Origin: DAISJD01 sp036821645
GTDB taxonomy: Bacteria > Pseudomonadota > Alphaproteobacteria > ATCC43930 > CGMCC-115725
Reading direction: 5' to 3'
DNA length: 64,000 nucleotides
Assembly (NCBI GenBank): GCA_036821645.1
Contig: DAISJD010000001.1
Coordinates: 33,734-97,733 of the forward strand
Shown here: positions 26,696-34,853 of the stretch, in pieces
Layout of the letters: each line of letters opens with the position of its first letter
Position numbering within the stretch: position 1 is the first letter of the stretch
Made by a program: the position numbers and the translations under genes
The notes under the pieces: model-generated
The model's input: only the letters and a program-made list of their open reading frames with translations
Database searches by the model: none
What the model was told of the DNA's origin: nothing

Positions 26696-28045
26696 ATGAT
26701 CGTGAGGCTGGCCAAGCTGCTTTCCCTTTCGGTCGCGATTGGCGCGACCGCCCTTTTCTTAGGGGCACAGTCGGCTTCGGCCGAAATCCCGTCACCCCCG
26801 GATACCCATATCGGCGTATCCTCGTGTGCGGGTGCCCCTTGTCATGGGTCCGTGCAAAACACCGGCAAAAAAATCAACGGTGTTTTGCAAAACGAATATT
26901 TAACCTGGCAACGCAGTGATAAGCACGCCAAGGCGTTCAGCGTCCTGCAAGGTGATCTCAGCAAGCGGATTGCCCGCAATCTTGGCCTGCCAAGTGCTGA
27001 AAAAGCCGAAATCTGCCTTGATTGTCATGCGGACAATATCCGTCAAGATCTGCGCGGCATCCAATACCAACAAGCCGACGGGGTTGGCTGCGAGGCGTGC
27101 CACGGCGGTGCCCAGCGTTGGCTTGGCCCGCACGCGACAGGCAAGCTTGATCACAAGGTGCTCGTCTCGGAATACGGCATGTATCCGACCGACCGTCCGG
27201 TCGATCGCGCCAAACTGTGCATGAATTGCCATTTTGGCGATGCAAATCGTTTCGTCACTCATAAGATCATGGGGGCCGGTCACCCGCGTCTCGTGTTCGA
27301 ACTGCAAACCTTCACCCAAATCGAACCCGCGCACTTCCAAATCGACGATATTTATCGCAAGCGCAAGCGCGTCTATAAGGGCGTCCAAGTGTGGGCCGCA
27401 GGCCAGGCGATTTCGTTGCAGCGGATGGTGACGGAACTGCAAAATCCAAAGCGCAAGGGTGAAGGGGCTTTCCCCGAACTCGTGTTCTTCGATTGCCATG
27501 CCTGTCATCACCCGATGAGCAACCTGCGCTGGGAAAAACGCGAAAGCACGATGGTGGCACCCGGCATCCCACACTTCAACGACGCGAATGCGGTCATGTT
27601 GAAGGCGATTGCCGCCAGGGTTTCACCCGAACTTGGCAACGCCCTGCAAAAGGAAATGCTGGGTCTGCATCTGGCCTTGTCGCAAGGCCAAGGCAATGCC
27701 CAGGAACGGGCCCGGGCCATCGGCGAGATCACCGGTAAGCTTGCCGATCAATTGGGCGAACACGAATATACCCGCGAAGATATGCAGGCGATGCTGTCCG
27801 CCCTGGTTGCGGCCGCCCGTGCGGGCGATACCACCGACTATGTAACGGCCGAACAGACGACCATGGCGATTTCGTCCATCATCTCAACCCTCAATCAGGA
27901 TGGGGTGATGAACGGGACTCAATATGCCGCTTTGAAGTTGGCACTTGACCAATGCTACGCTGCGACCAACAAAGAAGAACTCTACGAACCGAAGAAGTTT
28001 GTCGCAGCCATGGCGGCCGTTTCGCAGGCCCTGCCTAACCTATAA
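26696..28045 (+). CDS. Exported pentaheme cytochrome c, c554-like
   Basis: A 449-residue protein with a signal peptide (LSVAIGATALFLGAQSASA). It has five c-heme motifs: one unusual C-x4-C-H (CAGAPCH, residues 44-50) and four CxxCH (CLDCH 107, CEACH 132, CMNCH 175, CHACH 267). Segments such as LTWQRSDKHAKAF and GVGCEACHGGAQRWLGPHA resemble the cytochrome c554/multiheme oxidoreductase group. The last 150 residues are helical and heme-free. The start at ATG 26696 has GGAG eight bases upstream; GTG at 26687 is also in frame. It begins 140 bases after ccmI and has a strong terminator. A periplasmic electron carrier or oxidoreductase is likely; the substrate is unknown. Confidence 0.88.
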   Translation: MIVRLAKLLSLSVAIGATALFLGAQSASAEIPSPPDTHIGVSSCAGAPCHGSVQNTGKKINGVLQNEYLTWQRSDKHAKAFSVLQGDLSKRIARNLGLPSAEKAEICLDCHADNIRQDLRGIQYQQADGVGCEACHGGAQRWLGPHATGKLDHKVLVSEYGMYPTDRPVDRAKLCMNCHFGDANRFVTHKIMGAGHPRLVFELQTFTQIEPAHFQIDDIYRKRKRVYKGVQVWAAGQAISLQRMVTELQNPKRKGEGAFPELVFFDCHACHHPMSNLRWEKRESTMVAPGIPHFNDANAVMLKAIAARVSPELGNALQKEMLGLHLALSQGQGNAQERARAIGEITGKLADQLGEHEYTREDMQAMLSALVAAARAGDTTDYVTAEQTTMAISSIISTLNQDGVMNGTQYAALKLALDQCYAATNKEELYEPKKFVAAMAAVSQALPNL

Positions 28046-28099
28046 TCGAGGCTGTCGATCGGGGGATTACCCCGATCGGTTGCCATCATGAAATATCTT

Positions 28100-28131
28100 G
28101 CGCCGTACAACCATTGTACGGCGCTTTTTTT
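28100..28131 (+). terminator. Intrinsic terminator of the pentaheme cytochrome gene
   Basis: A perfect 11-bp stem (28100-28110 with 28114-28124) and 3-base loop followed by seven Ts. It lies about 55 bases after the stop codon. A second small hairpin (cgatcggggg...ccccgatcg) lies just before it near 28058-28079. Confidence 0.92.
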
Positions 28132-28590
28132 GTCCTTAACATTTTGTCCATTGCGACTGATCGGCGCTTGCGATCATAAAAAAATAATCGTTCGCATGCA
28201 AATTGGCAGAGACAAAACCACATCTTTGTATGAAATTGATCCAGGACAAGGTATAGACAACCCAGTACGGTGGATCAAATACCGACGATCAAACCCAGGC
28301 TCCATAATTTTTTCGGTTATTTTCTGAATTAGGAAAACGATTAACTAGTAAATAAATATACAAAACACACTTGTTGTCTCAGAATAATCGCGAACAACCA
28401 GTCGTAAAAAATATAATTAAACACAGATCCCCTATGCCAACGGCGATAACCAAGGCAGGCAGTATCGATTGTAGAGCAACACCAAAAGATTATTTTATAA
28501 AAAATCAGGCCTAAGCCTCGTTCGATCATCGACAGGACCGGTATGATCTGCGAAATATAGCGATGTAACTCAGTCGTCCTATCGTCAGTG
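28132..28590. other. AT-rich intergenic region, no supported gene
   Basis: About 460 bases of AT-rich DNA between the terminator and the operator-like dyad. Short frames here lack any family resemblance. It separates the ccm/pentaheme unit from the MBL hydrolase gene. Confidence 0.35.
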
Positions 28591-28611
28591 TATTAAGAAT
28601 CGCTCTTAATA
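28591..28611 (+). promoter_or_regulatory. Operator-like dyad upstream of the MBL hydrolase gene
   Basis: Perfect 8-bp inverted repeat TATTAAGA-N5-TCTTAATA ending 21 bases before the start codon at 28633. The position and AT-rich symmetry suit a repressor or activator binding site; the cognate protein is unknown. Confidence 0.4.
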
Positions 28612-28632
28612 TCAAGTGAGAAGTGCCCAGTC

Positions 28633-29448
28633 ATGCTTATCACTTTCTGGGGTGTTCGCGGGAGTATCCCCTGCCCGGAACCCACGCACATGAGAGCCGG
28701 TGGCAATACCAGTTGCGTTGGCGTCAGCGTCGCTGGCCGCGAGTTTTTGTTTGATGCGGGAACGGGACTGCGGGCCGCAGGGCGCCATCTTCTCCAGAAC
28801 GGCAAGCAAGACTACACCATCCTTCTGGGACATACACATCACGATCATATCAGCGGATTCCCCTTTTTTATGCCCGCTTACCAGCCGGGAACCCGGATTC
28901 AGATCCTTGCCGGCCACCTTGCCAGCGCCGGTGGGGTGCGACAAATTTTCGCCGACCAAATGTCCGCCCCCCTTTTTCCCGTTCGGCTTGACGGCTTAAA
29001 AGCGAATTTATCTTTTGAAGATTTCAACGCTGGCGACACGATCGACGCTGGCGATGGAATTTCGATTCGAACGATCGCGCTCAATCATCCTGGTGGGGCA
29101 ACTGGGTATCGGCTAGATTATAATGGAAAATCAATATGTTATGTGACAGACACCGAACATGAGCCGGAAGTTCTCGACAAGGAATTGCTCGCATTGGTTC
29201 AAGACACCGATTTACTCGTCTACGATTCAACCTATACGGATGAGGAATTTGAACAACGCAGGGGATGGGGGCATTCAAGCTGGGAACATGGCGTAAGAAT
29301 TAGCCAAGCTGCACAAGTAAAAAACTATGTTTTGTTTCACCATGACCCTGATCATGATGATATTTTCTTAGATGAAATAGAGAAGAAAGCAAAATTTTTA
29401 TTCCCTGGTTCCATCTTAGGCCGTGAAGGCCTCAAGATAACACTCTAA
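28633..29448 (+). CDS. Metallo-beta-lactamase-fold hydrolase (GVRGSIP family)
   Basis: A 271-residue cytoplasmic protein beginning MLITFWGVRGSIPCPEP. It has the dinuclear metal motif HTHHDH at residues 67-72 (H-x-H-x-D-H), further ligands in ALNHPGGATGYRL and CYVTDTEH, and a final LFHHDPDHDD. Relatives include RNase Z-like, PhnP-like and class II cyclic-nucleotide phosphodiesterase-like hydrolases; members starting GVRGSIP are often found near signalling proteins. It stands alone upstream of an operon whose first product has two cyclic-nucleotide-binding domains, so a cyclic-nucleotide substrate is tempting but unproven. Confidence 0.8.
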   Translation: MLITFWGVRGSIPCPEPTHMRAGGNTSCVGVSVAGREFLFDAGTGLRAAGRHLLQNGKQDYTILLGHTHHDHISGFPFFMPAYQPGTRIQILAGHLASAGGVRQIFADQMSAPLFPVRLDGLKANLSFEDFNAGDTIDAGDGISIRTIALNHPGGATGYRLDYNGKSICYVTDTEHEPEVLDKELLALVQDTDLLVYDSTYTDEEFEQRRGWGHSSWEHGVRISQAAQVKNYVLFHHDPDHDDIFLDEIEKKAKFLFPGSILGREGLKITL

Positions 29449-29546
29449 ACATGCCATGGTACACTTAGGAAAAAAACGCGAATTTACCCCTGGTCGGTGT
29501 CATAATGAATCGCGTAAAGGTTTCACATTTCTGATCTAGTGTGCGA

Positions 29547-29565
29547 TTATCCGGATCAAGGATAA
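29547..29565 (+). promoter_or_regulatory. Operator-like dyad upstream of the electron-conduit operon
   Basis: Perfect 6-bp inverted repeat TTATCC-N7-GGATAA, 19 bases overall, placed 117 bases before the ATG at 29682. It is the only clear symmetrical element between the MBL gene and the operon. No regulator can be named. Confidence 0.35.
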
Positions 29566-29681
29566 GTCTCATACCGGATGCTACACAGGACCACGGGCTC
29601 CCATAATTGGTGCAGCCCTCGATCATGGAGGCTGTTGACCGTGTCTTGCGTTACCCTATCAACATTCTGCGGCGTGAACGG

Positions 29682-32138
29682 ATGAACGAGATTTACGAAG
29701 TCGCCATCATCGGCTCTGGTCCTGGTGGTCTTTCAGCTGCTGTGACCGCTGCGAAGCAAGGCCTCTCGCATATCATGCTGGAGCGCACAGACCATCTTTC
29801 TGATACTTTGTACAAATATCAGAAGGGCAAGGGCGTGATGGCCCACCCTGTGAAGCTCCCCTTGCAGGCCGACGTTCATTTCGATGAGGATAATCGGGAA
29901 ACCATCCTCGGCTGGTGGAACGATGCCGTGCGCGATGCCGGAACGAACGTCGTCTACAACAGCGAAGTGACCGGCGTTACCGGACAAAAAGGCGATTTTA
30001 CGATCACCGTGAAAGACGGGCCGACCTATAAGGCCCGCCATGTGATTCTGGGAATCGGTCTCCAAGGCAATATTCGCCTGTTGGGCGTGCCAGGGCAGGA
30101 TCGGCCCTGGGTGCAGTACCAACTCGACGATCCCGACGAATACCACAACGAGCGGATCACCGTGGTTGGGGCGGGCGATGCTGGGATTGAAAACGCACTG
30201 GCCCTTGCAACCCACAATGATTTGACCATCGTCAATCGCGAAAAGGGCTTCATTCGTGCGAAGCCTGCCAACGTTGCGGCGATCCAACGCCTGATCAACA
30301 GCGGCAAGATGAAATATTACGAAGAAACCGGTGTGACGCGCGTCGATGACGATGCCATCATTCTCGCGACACCCGACGGCGAAGTCCGCGTGCCATGCGA
30401 ACGCATCATTGCCCGCATCGGCGCCATTCCGCCGCGCCGTTTCGTCGAAAGCTGCGGCATTCAGTTTCCAAGCCGCGATCCGGCGGCCGTCCCCGAATTG
30501 TCGCCGACCTACGAGTCCAATGTTCCGGGCCTTTACATCATCGGCGCGCTTGCAGGTTATACCCTCATCAAGCAAGCCATGAATCAGGGCTACGAAGTGG
30601 CGATGCGTCTCGCTGCAAAACCCGTGGCCCCGGCCGACGAGCCCTTATTGGCCGAACGATTCGCCAAAGCATTCCCGAACGTTCCCGTCGATGACGTACT
30701 CGAGATCATTCGCACCAAGGTTCCGATGTTCGCCGGGCTTACGACCCTGCAACTGCGCGAAGTGATGTTGGAGTCGGAGCTGCACCGCAAGGCGGTCAAC
30801 GAGACGGTGTTCAATCGTGGCGACTATACCAGCACCTTGTTCAATATTGCGACCGGGGCGGTTAAGGTCATCCTCAATGAAAATAACCCGAACGAGGCCG
30901 TCCGCATCGAAGAAGGGGAATTCTTCGGCGAGTTGGGCCTGATTTCAGGACGGCGGCGCACCGCCACCGTTGTCGCGGCCTCAGAAGTCATCCTGGTCGA
31001 AACGCCGCGTCGCACAGTGCTGCGCCTTGAAAATTCCGTTGAAGCCGTAAAACAGGTCATGGATTCCGTGGCCATTCAGCGGCTCGTTCACACGACCCTC
31101 GCCAAACATCGACCGGTGGGCGAGTTGAAGGATGTGTTGCAACACGCCCAACTGAAAAACTATCGGTCGAAAGAAGTCATTATCGCCGAAGGCGATCCTT
31201 GCGACGCGCTCTACATTCTGCGCAGCGGCTCTGCGACCGTCACGCGCAATGTTGACGGCAAAGAAATCGCATTGAGCTATGTCGGTGCCGGTGGTCTCGT
31301 CGGGGAACGGGGGTTGCTCGATCCTGACGCCCGGCGCGCCGCCACCGTCCGCACGACCATCTCCAGTGAAGTCATCCGCATCGACGGCGAGGCCATCAAG
31401 GCGCTCATGACTCACATGCCGGAACTGCGCAAAGTGTTTCAAGTTGCCGTACAGCAACAGTTTGAAACGACCGTGCGCACGGAAGTCAAACGCTCCGATC
31501 CGCATCAACCGACGACATCGGATAACGAGATCGTCAACTTCCTCATGGCACAAGGGATCGGTGAGGCGACCAATGCCTTCATCATCGATGAATCCCTCTG
31601 CGTCTATTGCGATAATTGCGAAAAAGCGTGCGCCGAAACCCATGGCGGGGTGCCGCGCGTCAATCGCGAGGCTGGCGATACGTTTGCAGGCAAGCATATC
31701 CCCATTGCCTGTCGTCATTGTGAAAACCCCCATTGCATGAGCGACTGCCCGGTTGACTCGATCACCCGGGCGGCATCAGGCGAAGTTTTCATCGACGATA
31801 AATGCATCGGGTGCAGCAACTGCGCCAATAACTGCCCTTACGGCGTGATCGCTATGATCGACGTCTATCCCGAAGAAGAAAAAAGCGGGTTCGGCGTGTT
31901 CAATTGGATTCTGGAAAGCCTGGGCATCACCAAGCCCAAGCATAAAGAACACGATCACACCATGCCCCATTCCTCCAAAGCCTTCAAATGCGACCTGTGC
32001 AAGGATGTCGGCACCGGTCCGGCCTGTGTTCAAGCCTGCCCGACGGGTGCTGCCTTGCGTATTTCACCGGATGAATATTTTGCTTTTGTTCGCGATGGTC
32101 GTCTTCCCGATAAACAACCTGAAAAGGTGTCAGCATGA
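29682..32138 (+). CDS. Flavin oxidoreductase fused to two cyclic-nucleotide-binding domains and a four-cluster ferredoxin
   Basis: An 818-residue cytoplasmic protein with no signal peptide or membrane helix. Residues 1-315 form a thioredoxin-reductase-like flavoprotein: FAD motif GSGPGG (11-16), NAD(P) motif GAGDAG (163-168) and GLYIIGALAG near 283. The CxxC of thioredoxin reductase is absent, so disulfide reduction is unlikely. Residues about 345-460 and 470-590 are two CRP-type domains with phosphate-binding-like segments FGELGLISGRRRTATV and GERGLLDPDARRAATV. Residues 640-787 hold 16 cysteines in four [4Fe-4S] motifs of DmsB/NrfC type. It probably moves electrons from NAD(P)H through FAD and Fe-S to the membrane cytochrome b, gated by cyclic nucleotides. 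An earlier start (ATG 29625) is possible. Confidence 0.85.
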   Translation: MNEIYEVAIIGSGPGGLSAAVTAAKQGLSHIMLERTDHLSDTLYKYQKGKGVMAHPVKLPLQADVHFDEDNRETILGWWNDAVRDAGTNVVYNSEVTGVTGQKGDFTITVKDGPTYKARHVILGIGLQGNIRLLGVPGQDRPWVQYQLDDPDEYHNERITVVGAGDAGIENALALATHNDLTIVNREKGFIRAKPANVAAIQRLINSGKMKYYEETGVTRVDDDAIILATPDGEVRVPCERIIARIGAIPPRRFVESCGIQFPSRDPAAVPELSPTYESNVPGLYIIGALAGYTLIKQAMNQGYEVAMRLAAKPVAPADEPLLAERFAKAFPNVPVDDVLEIIRTKVPMFAGLTTLQLREVMLESELHRKAVNETVFNRGDYTSTLFNIATGAVKVILNENNPNEAVRIEEGEFFGELGLISGRRRTATVVAASEVILVETPRRTVLRLENSVEAVKQVMDSVAIQRLVHTTLAKHRPVGELKDVLQHAQLKNYRSKEVIIAEGDPCDALYILRSGSATVTRNVDGKEIALSYVGAGGLVGERGLLDPDARRAATVRTTISSEVIRIDGEAIKALMTHMPELRKVFQVAVQQQFETTVRTEVKRSDPHQPTTSDNEIVNFLMAQGIGEATNAFIIDESLCVYCDNCEKACAETHGGVPRVNREAGDTFAGKHIPIACRHCENPHCMSDCPVDSITRAASGEVFIDDKCIGCSNCANNCPYGVIAMIDVYPEEEKSGFGVFNWILESLGITKPKHKEHDHTMPHSSKAFKCDLCKDVGTGPACVQACPTGAALRISPDEYFAFVRDGRLPDKQPEKVSA

Positions 32139-33010
32139 CCATTGACGCCCCCGCAACCGTCGAATCTCAAGTTCATAAATCCGTTCTCGCCTGGAAGAAC
32201 GGATTGTATGGCAAGGTAGCCGTTCTTGTTTCGGTTGTTTCTTTGATTTTCTACATCCTGCACGATCCGAACGGCGTGCCCAATGGCGGCAGTACCTTGG
32301 GCTACACCTATGGCACGATCGGCGTTTTGCTGATTATGTGGCTGGGTTGGTTCGGCATCCGCAAGAAACAGTACAAACCAAACGGGCTTTTGCTCGAAGA
32401 GTGGTTGTCCGCCCATATTTATCTTGGGCTTTCGCTGATTTTCATCGCGACATTTCATACAGGCTTCAGTTTTCACTGGAACGTTCACACGTTGGGCTAT
32501 GTTCTCATGTGCCTTGTGATCGTGTCGGGGATATTCGGTTTGGTAGCCTATCGTCGTTATCCAAGCTTGTTGACCCGCAATCGTGCCGGCGTCACCTTGC
32601 GCACGATCACGGCTGAAATCGCAGCCCACGATATGCAATGCCGTTATCTGTCGCTTGCCTTTGATGATGTGATCGTCGATCGCGTCGCCAAGGCAACCGG
32701 CGAAGTCATTCCGCGGATCTCATCGAACGAACTGATCTTCGGTCGCTCCCACGATAAGGTTCTAAGTGGCCCGACCAAGGATGCGATCGATGCGTTGCGG
32801 GCTCTCATCGTCAACGATATTGCGGCCCCCCGTGAGGTTCTGCCCTTGGTGCAGGCCCTGACCCAGCGGGCGACATTGGTCGAACGGGCGCGGCGTGATT
32901 ATCGGTATCGGGTAATGATGAAGGTGTGGCGGGCGTTCCATGTGCCGTTGACCATTGGTCTGCTCATGACGCTCGCGATCCATGTTTTCTCTGTTTTCTA
33001 CTATTGGTAG
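32135..33010 (+). CDS. Membrane cytochrome b, ferric-reductase/NOX-like heme core
   Basis: A 291-residue inner-membrane protein with five hydrophobic helices (about 27-43, 57-74, 93-112, 119-139, 268-289). Helix 3 carries H94 and H108, helix 5 carries H269 and H283. Each pair is separated by 13 residues, the spacing that holds two stacked b hemes across the membrane in ferric reductases and NADPH oxidases. A long cytoplasmic segment (about 140-266) between helices 4 and 5 is unusual. There is no FAD/NAD domain of its own; the upstream gene, whose stop overlaps this start by ATGA, supplies one. A role passing electrons from cytoplasmic Fe-S to periplasmic hemes is inferred. Confidence 0.8.
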   Translation: MTIDAPATVESQVHKSVLAWKNGLYGKVAVLVSVVSLIFYILHDPNGVPNGGSTLGYTYGTIGVLLIMWLGWFGIRKKQYKPNGLLLEEWLSAHIYLGLSLIFIATFHTGFSFHWNVHTLGYVLMCLVIVSGIFGLVAYRRYPSLLTRNRAGVTLRTITAEIAAHDMQCRYLSLAFDDVIVDRVAKATGEVIPRISSNELIFGRSHDKVLSGPTKDAIDALRALIVNDIAAPREVLPLVQALTQRATLVERARRDYRYRVMMKVWRAFHVPLTIGLLMTLAIHVFSVFYYW

Positions 33011-33014
33011 GCCC

Positions 33015-34853
33015 ATGACAACGCTTATACGTTTCTCACCGCGCAAAGGTGCCAGCGTTGACCCTGCCCTCGATCTCACGATCGCGGGTGAAGCGATAAC
33101 TGTTGGCCGGGCGCAAGATAATGATGTCCGTCTCGTGGATGCGCGGGTGCGCTTTCATCATGCGGTGATCACCCTGAACGATGTCGGCGTCACGATCACG
33201 GCGGTCGATGGTCAAACCATCACTGTGGGTCATGGCGATGCGACGTCGGCGACGTTGCGCAGCCCTGCCGATACCGTCAAAATCGGCCCCTATAGCGTTT
33301 CTCTCGCTTCGCCCATCCCCGATCGGGCGAACACGGTGCTGATCTTCGAAGCCGGTGAAAGCGGCGATCTCAACGAAGCAGTGCTGTCACGAAAATATTT
33401 TGATATTTTCTCTTATGAGCTGCCCAATATTCGGCTCATTTCTACGCTGTTTACCTTTGCAATTTTCGTTTTGTTTTTCACGATCCCGATGGCTTTTGCC
33501 CCCGGTCGTCTCGTCTTGCCGACAATCAATCCAGTAGAAGCGCCCGAGGGGACGATCGTTTCCGGGACCGGTGCGCCCAAACTTGGCAAAATCGAAAAGA
33601 TCGCCAAACTCACCCCCGGTTTCAAGATCATGACCCTGTGGAATGTCGGGTCCATGTCGAACGGGCATAGCAGTTTCGGCACCCAATGCCAGAGCTGTCA
33701 CGAGGACCCCTTCGTTTCCGTTCGCTCTGAGGCCTGCATGGCCTGTCATGATGAAATCGGTCAGCATGCCGATCCGCATATTTCGCCGGTTTCCGATTTG
33801 AACAATCAGCAATGCGAAGATTGTCATCACGAGCATAAGGGTACGAAACAGGCGATCCAACGCGATCAGGGTTCCTGCATCACCTGTCACCGCGATCTGA
33901 AGCAGAAGGCCCCGAAGACCGAACTGCTGAACGTGACCGATTTCGGCAAGAACCACCCGGAATTTGCCCCGATCTTCGTTGACGACCCGATCTTGAAGAC
34001 GACGGTGCGCCATCGGCATGGCGAACCTAACCCGCCGGAAGATCACAGCAATTTAAAATTCCCCCATATGAAGCATTTGAATCCGCTCGGTGTCAAATCG
34101 CCGAATGGGCCGCCGGAAATTCTCGATTGTTCGTCCTGCCATATACCGGAAAATGGCGGTGCCAATCTGCGTCCGGTTCTATTTGAAGCCAATTGTCAGC
34201 GTTGCCATCAGCTTCAATTCGAACCAAAGCATCCCGAATGGCATCTGCCTCATGCCCAACCGAAAGAAGTCGCCAATCGTATCTTAGGGTTCTACAGCCA
34301 AGCCGCTCTCAACGGCGAGGTCTTCGACAAGGATAAGGATGTGTTGTTTGCCCGTCCCGGCAAGCCGATCGAAGCCGCAGGCTTGCCGGCCGCCAATGTC
34401 CGTGCTCAGACCAGTGCGGCCCTGTCATCATCCATTGCACGTTCGACCTGCGGCCAGTGTCACGTGACCGATGCGCCGAAGGAAGGGGCCGATCCACTCG
34501 ATTGGACGGTCAGGACCGTATGGGTTCCAGTCAATTACATGAAGAAAGCCCAGTTCACGCATGCCAAACATGTGACCATGGGCTGTGAATCTTGCCATGA
34601 TTCCCGGAAGTCAAATGGTGGATCAGAAGCCGTTTTGCCGGGCATCGAAACCTGTCGCAATTGTCACGCCGGTGAAGCGGGCGCGCCGCAGCGTATCGCC
34701 ACCACCTGCGTTTCATGCCACGGATTCCATCGCGACGGCGTCATTCCGATGACCCCTGCAAAGCAGAAATCGGCCGCCATCGCTTCCCCGACCCAGACCG
34801 CTGGTAAGGGGTCTGACATCACACCGCAACCGGAGCAGCCCGTCCATGACTAG
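33015..34853 (+). CDS. Membrane-anchored periplasmic decaheme cytochrome c with cytoplasmic FHA-like domain
   Basis: A 612-residue protein. Residues about 20-100 form an FHA-like domain (ITVGRAQDNDVRL, RFHHAVITLND, with the GR and x-x-H positions of phosphothreonine-binding FHA). One membrane helix follows (140-162, LISTLFTFAIFVLFFTIPMA). The periplasmic part has ten CxxCH motifs at 225, 241, 267, 288, 372, 394, 479, 524, 547 and 565. With the helix oriented to place hemes outside, the FHA domain lies in the cytoplasm, so phosphorylation could control docking. It starts four bases after the cytochrome b stop; ATG 33015 fits better than 32982, which would overlap the previous gene. Confidence 0.85.
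   Translation: MTTLIRFSPRKGASVDPALDLTIAGEAITVGRAQDNDVRLVDARVRFHHAVITLNDVGVTITAVDGQTITVGHGDATSATLRSPADTVKIGPYSVSLASPIPDRANTVLIFEAGESGDLNEAVLSRKYFDIFSYELPNIRLISTLFTFAIFVLFFTIPMAFAPGRLVLPTINPVEAPEGTIVSGTGAPKLGKIEKIAKLTPGFKIMTLWNVGSMSNGHSSFGTQCQSCHEDPFVSVRSEACMACHDEIGQHADPHISPVSDLNNQQCEDCHHEHKGTKQAIQRDQGSCITCHRDLKQKAPKTELLNVTDFGKNHPEFAPIFVDDPILKTTVRHRHGEPNPPEDHSNLKFPHMKHLNPLGVKSPNGPPEILDCSSCHIPENGGANLRPVLFEANCQRCHQLQFEPKHPEWHLPHAQPKEVANRILGFYSQAALNGEVFDKDKDVLFARPGKPIEAAGLPAANVRAQTSAALSSSIARSTCGQCHVTDAPKEGADPLDWTVRTVWVPVNYMKKAQFTHAKHVTMGCESCHDSRKSNGGSEAVLPGIETCRNCHAGEAGAPQRIATTCVSCHGFHRDGVIPMTPAKQKSAAIASPTQTAGKGSDITPQPEQPVHD

Noticed and set aside
28088..28327. 79-codon frame after the pentaheme gene
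   Set aside because: It reads straight through a strong intrinsic terminator and resembles no family.
29682..32138. Naming the fused flavoprotein thioredoxin reductase
   Set aside because: The redox-active CxxC is missing at the position where TrxR carries it and the protein has four Fe-S clusters, so disulfide reductase activity is not supported.
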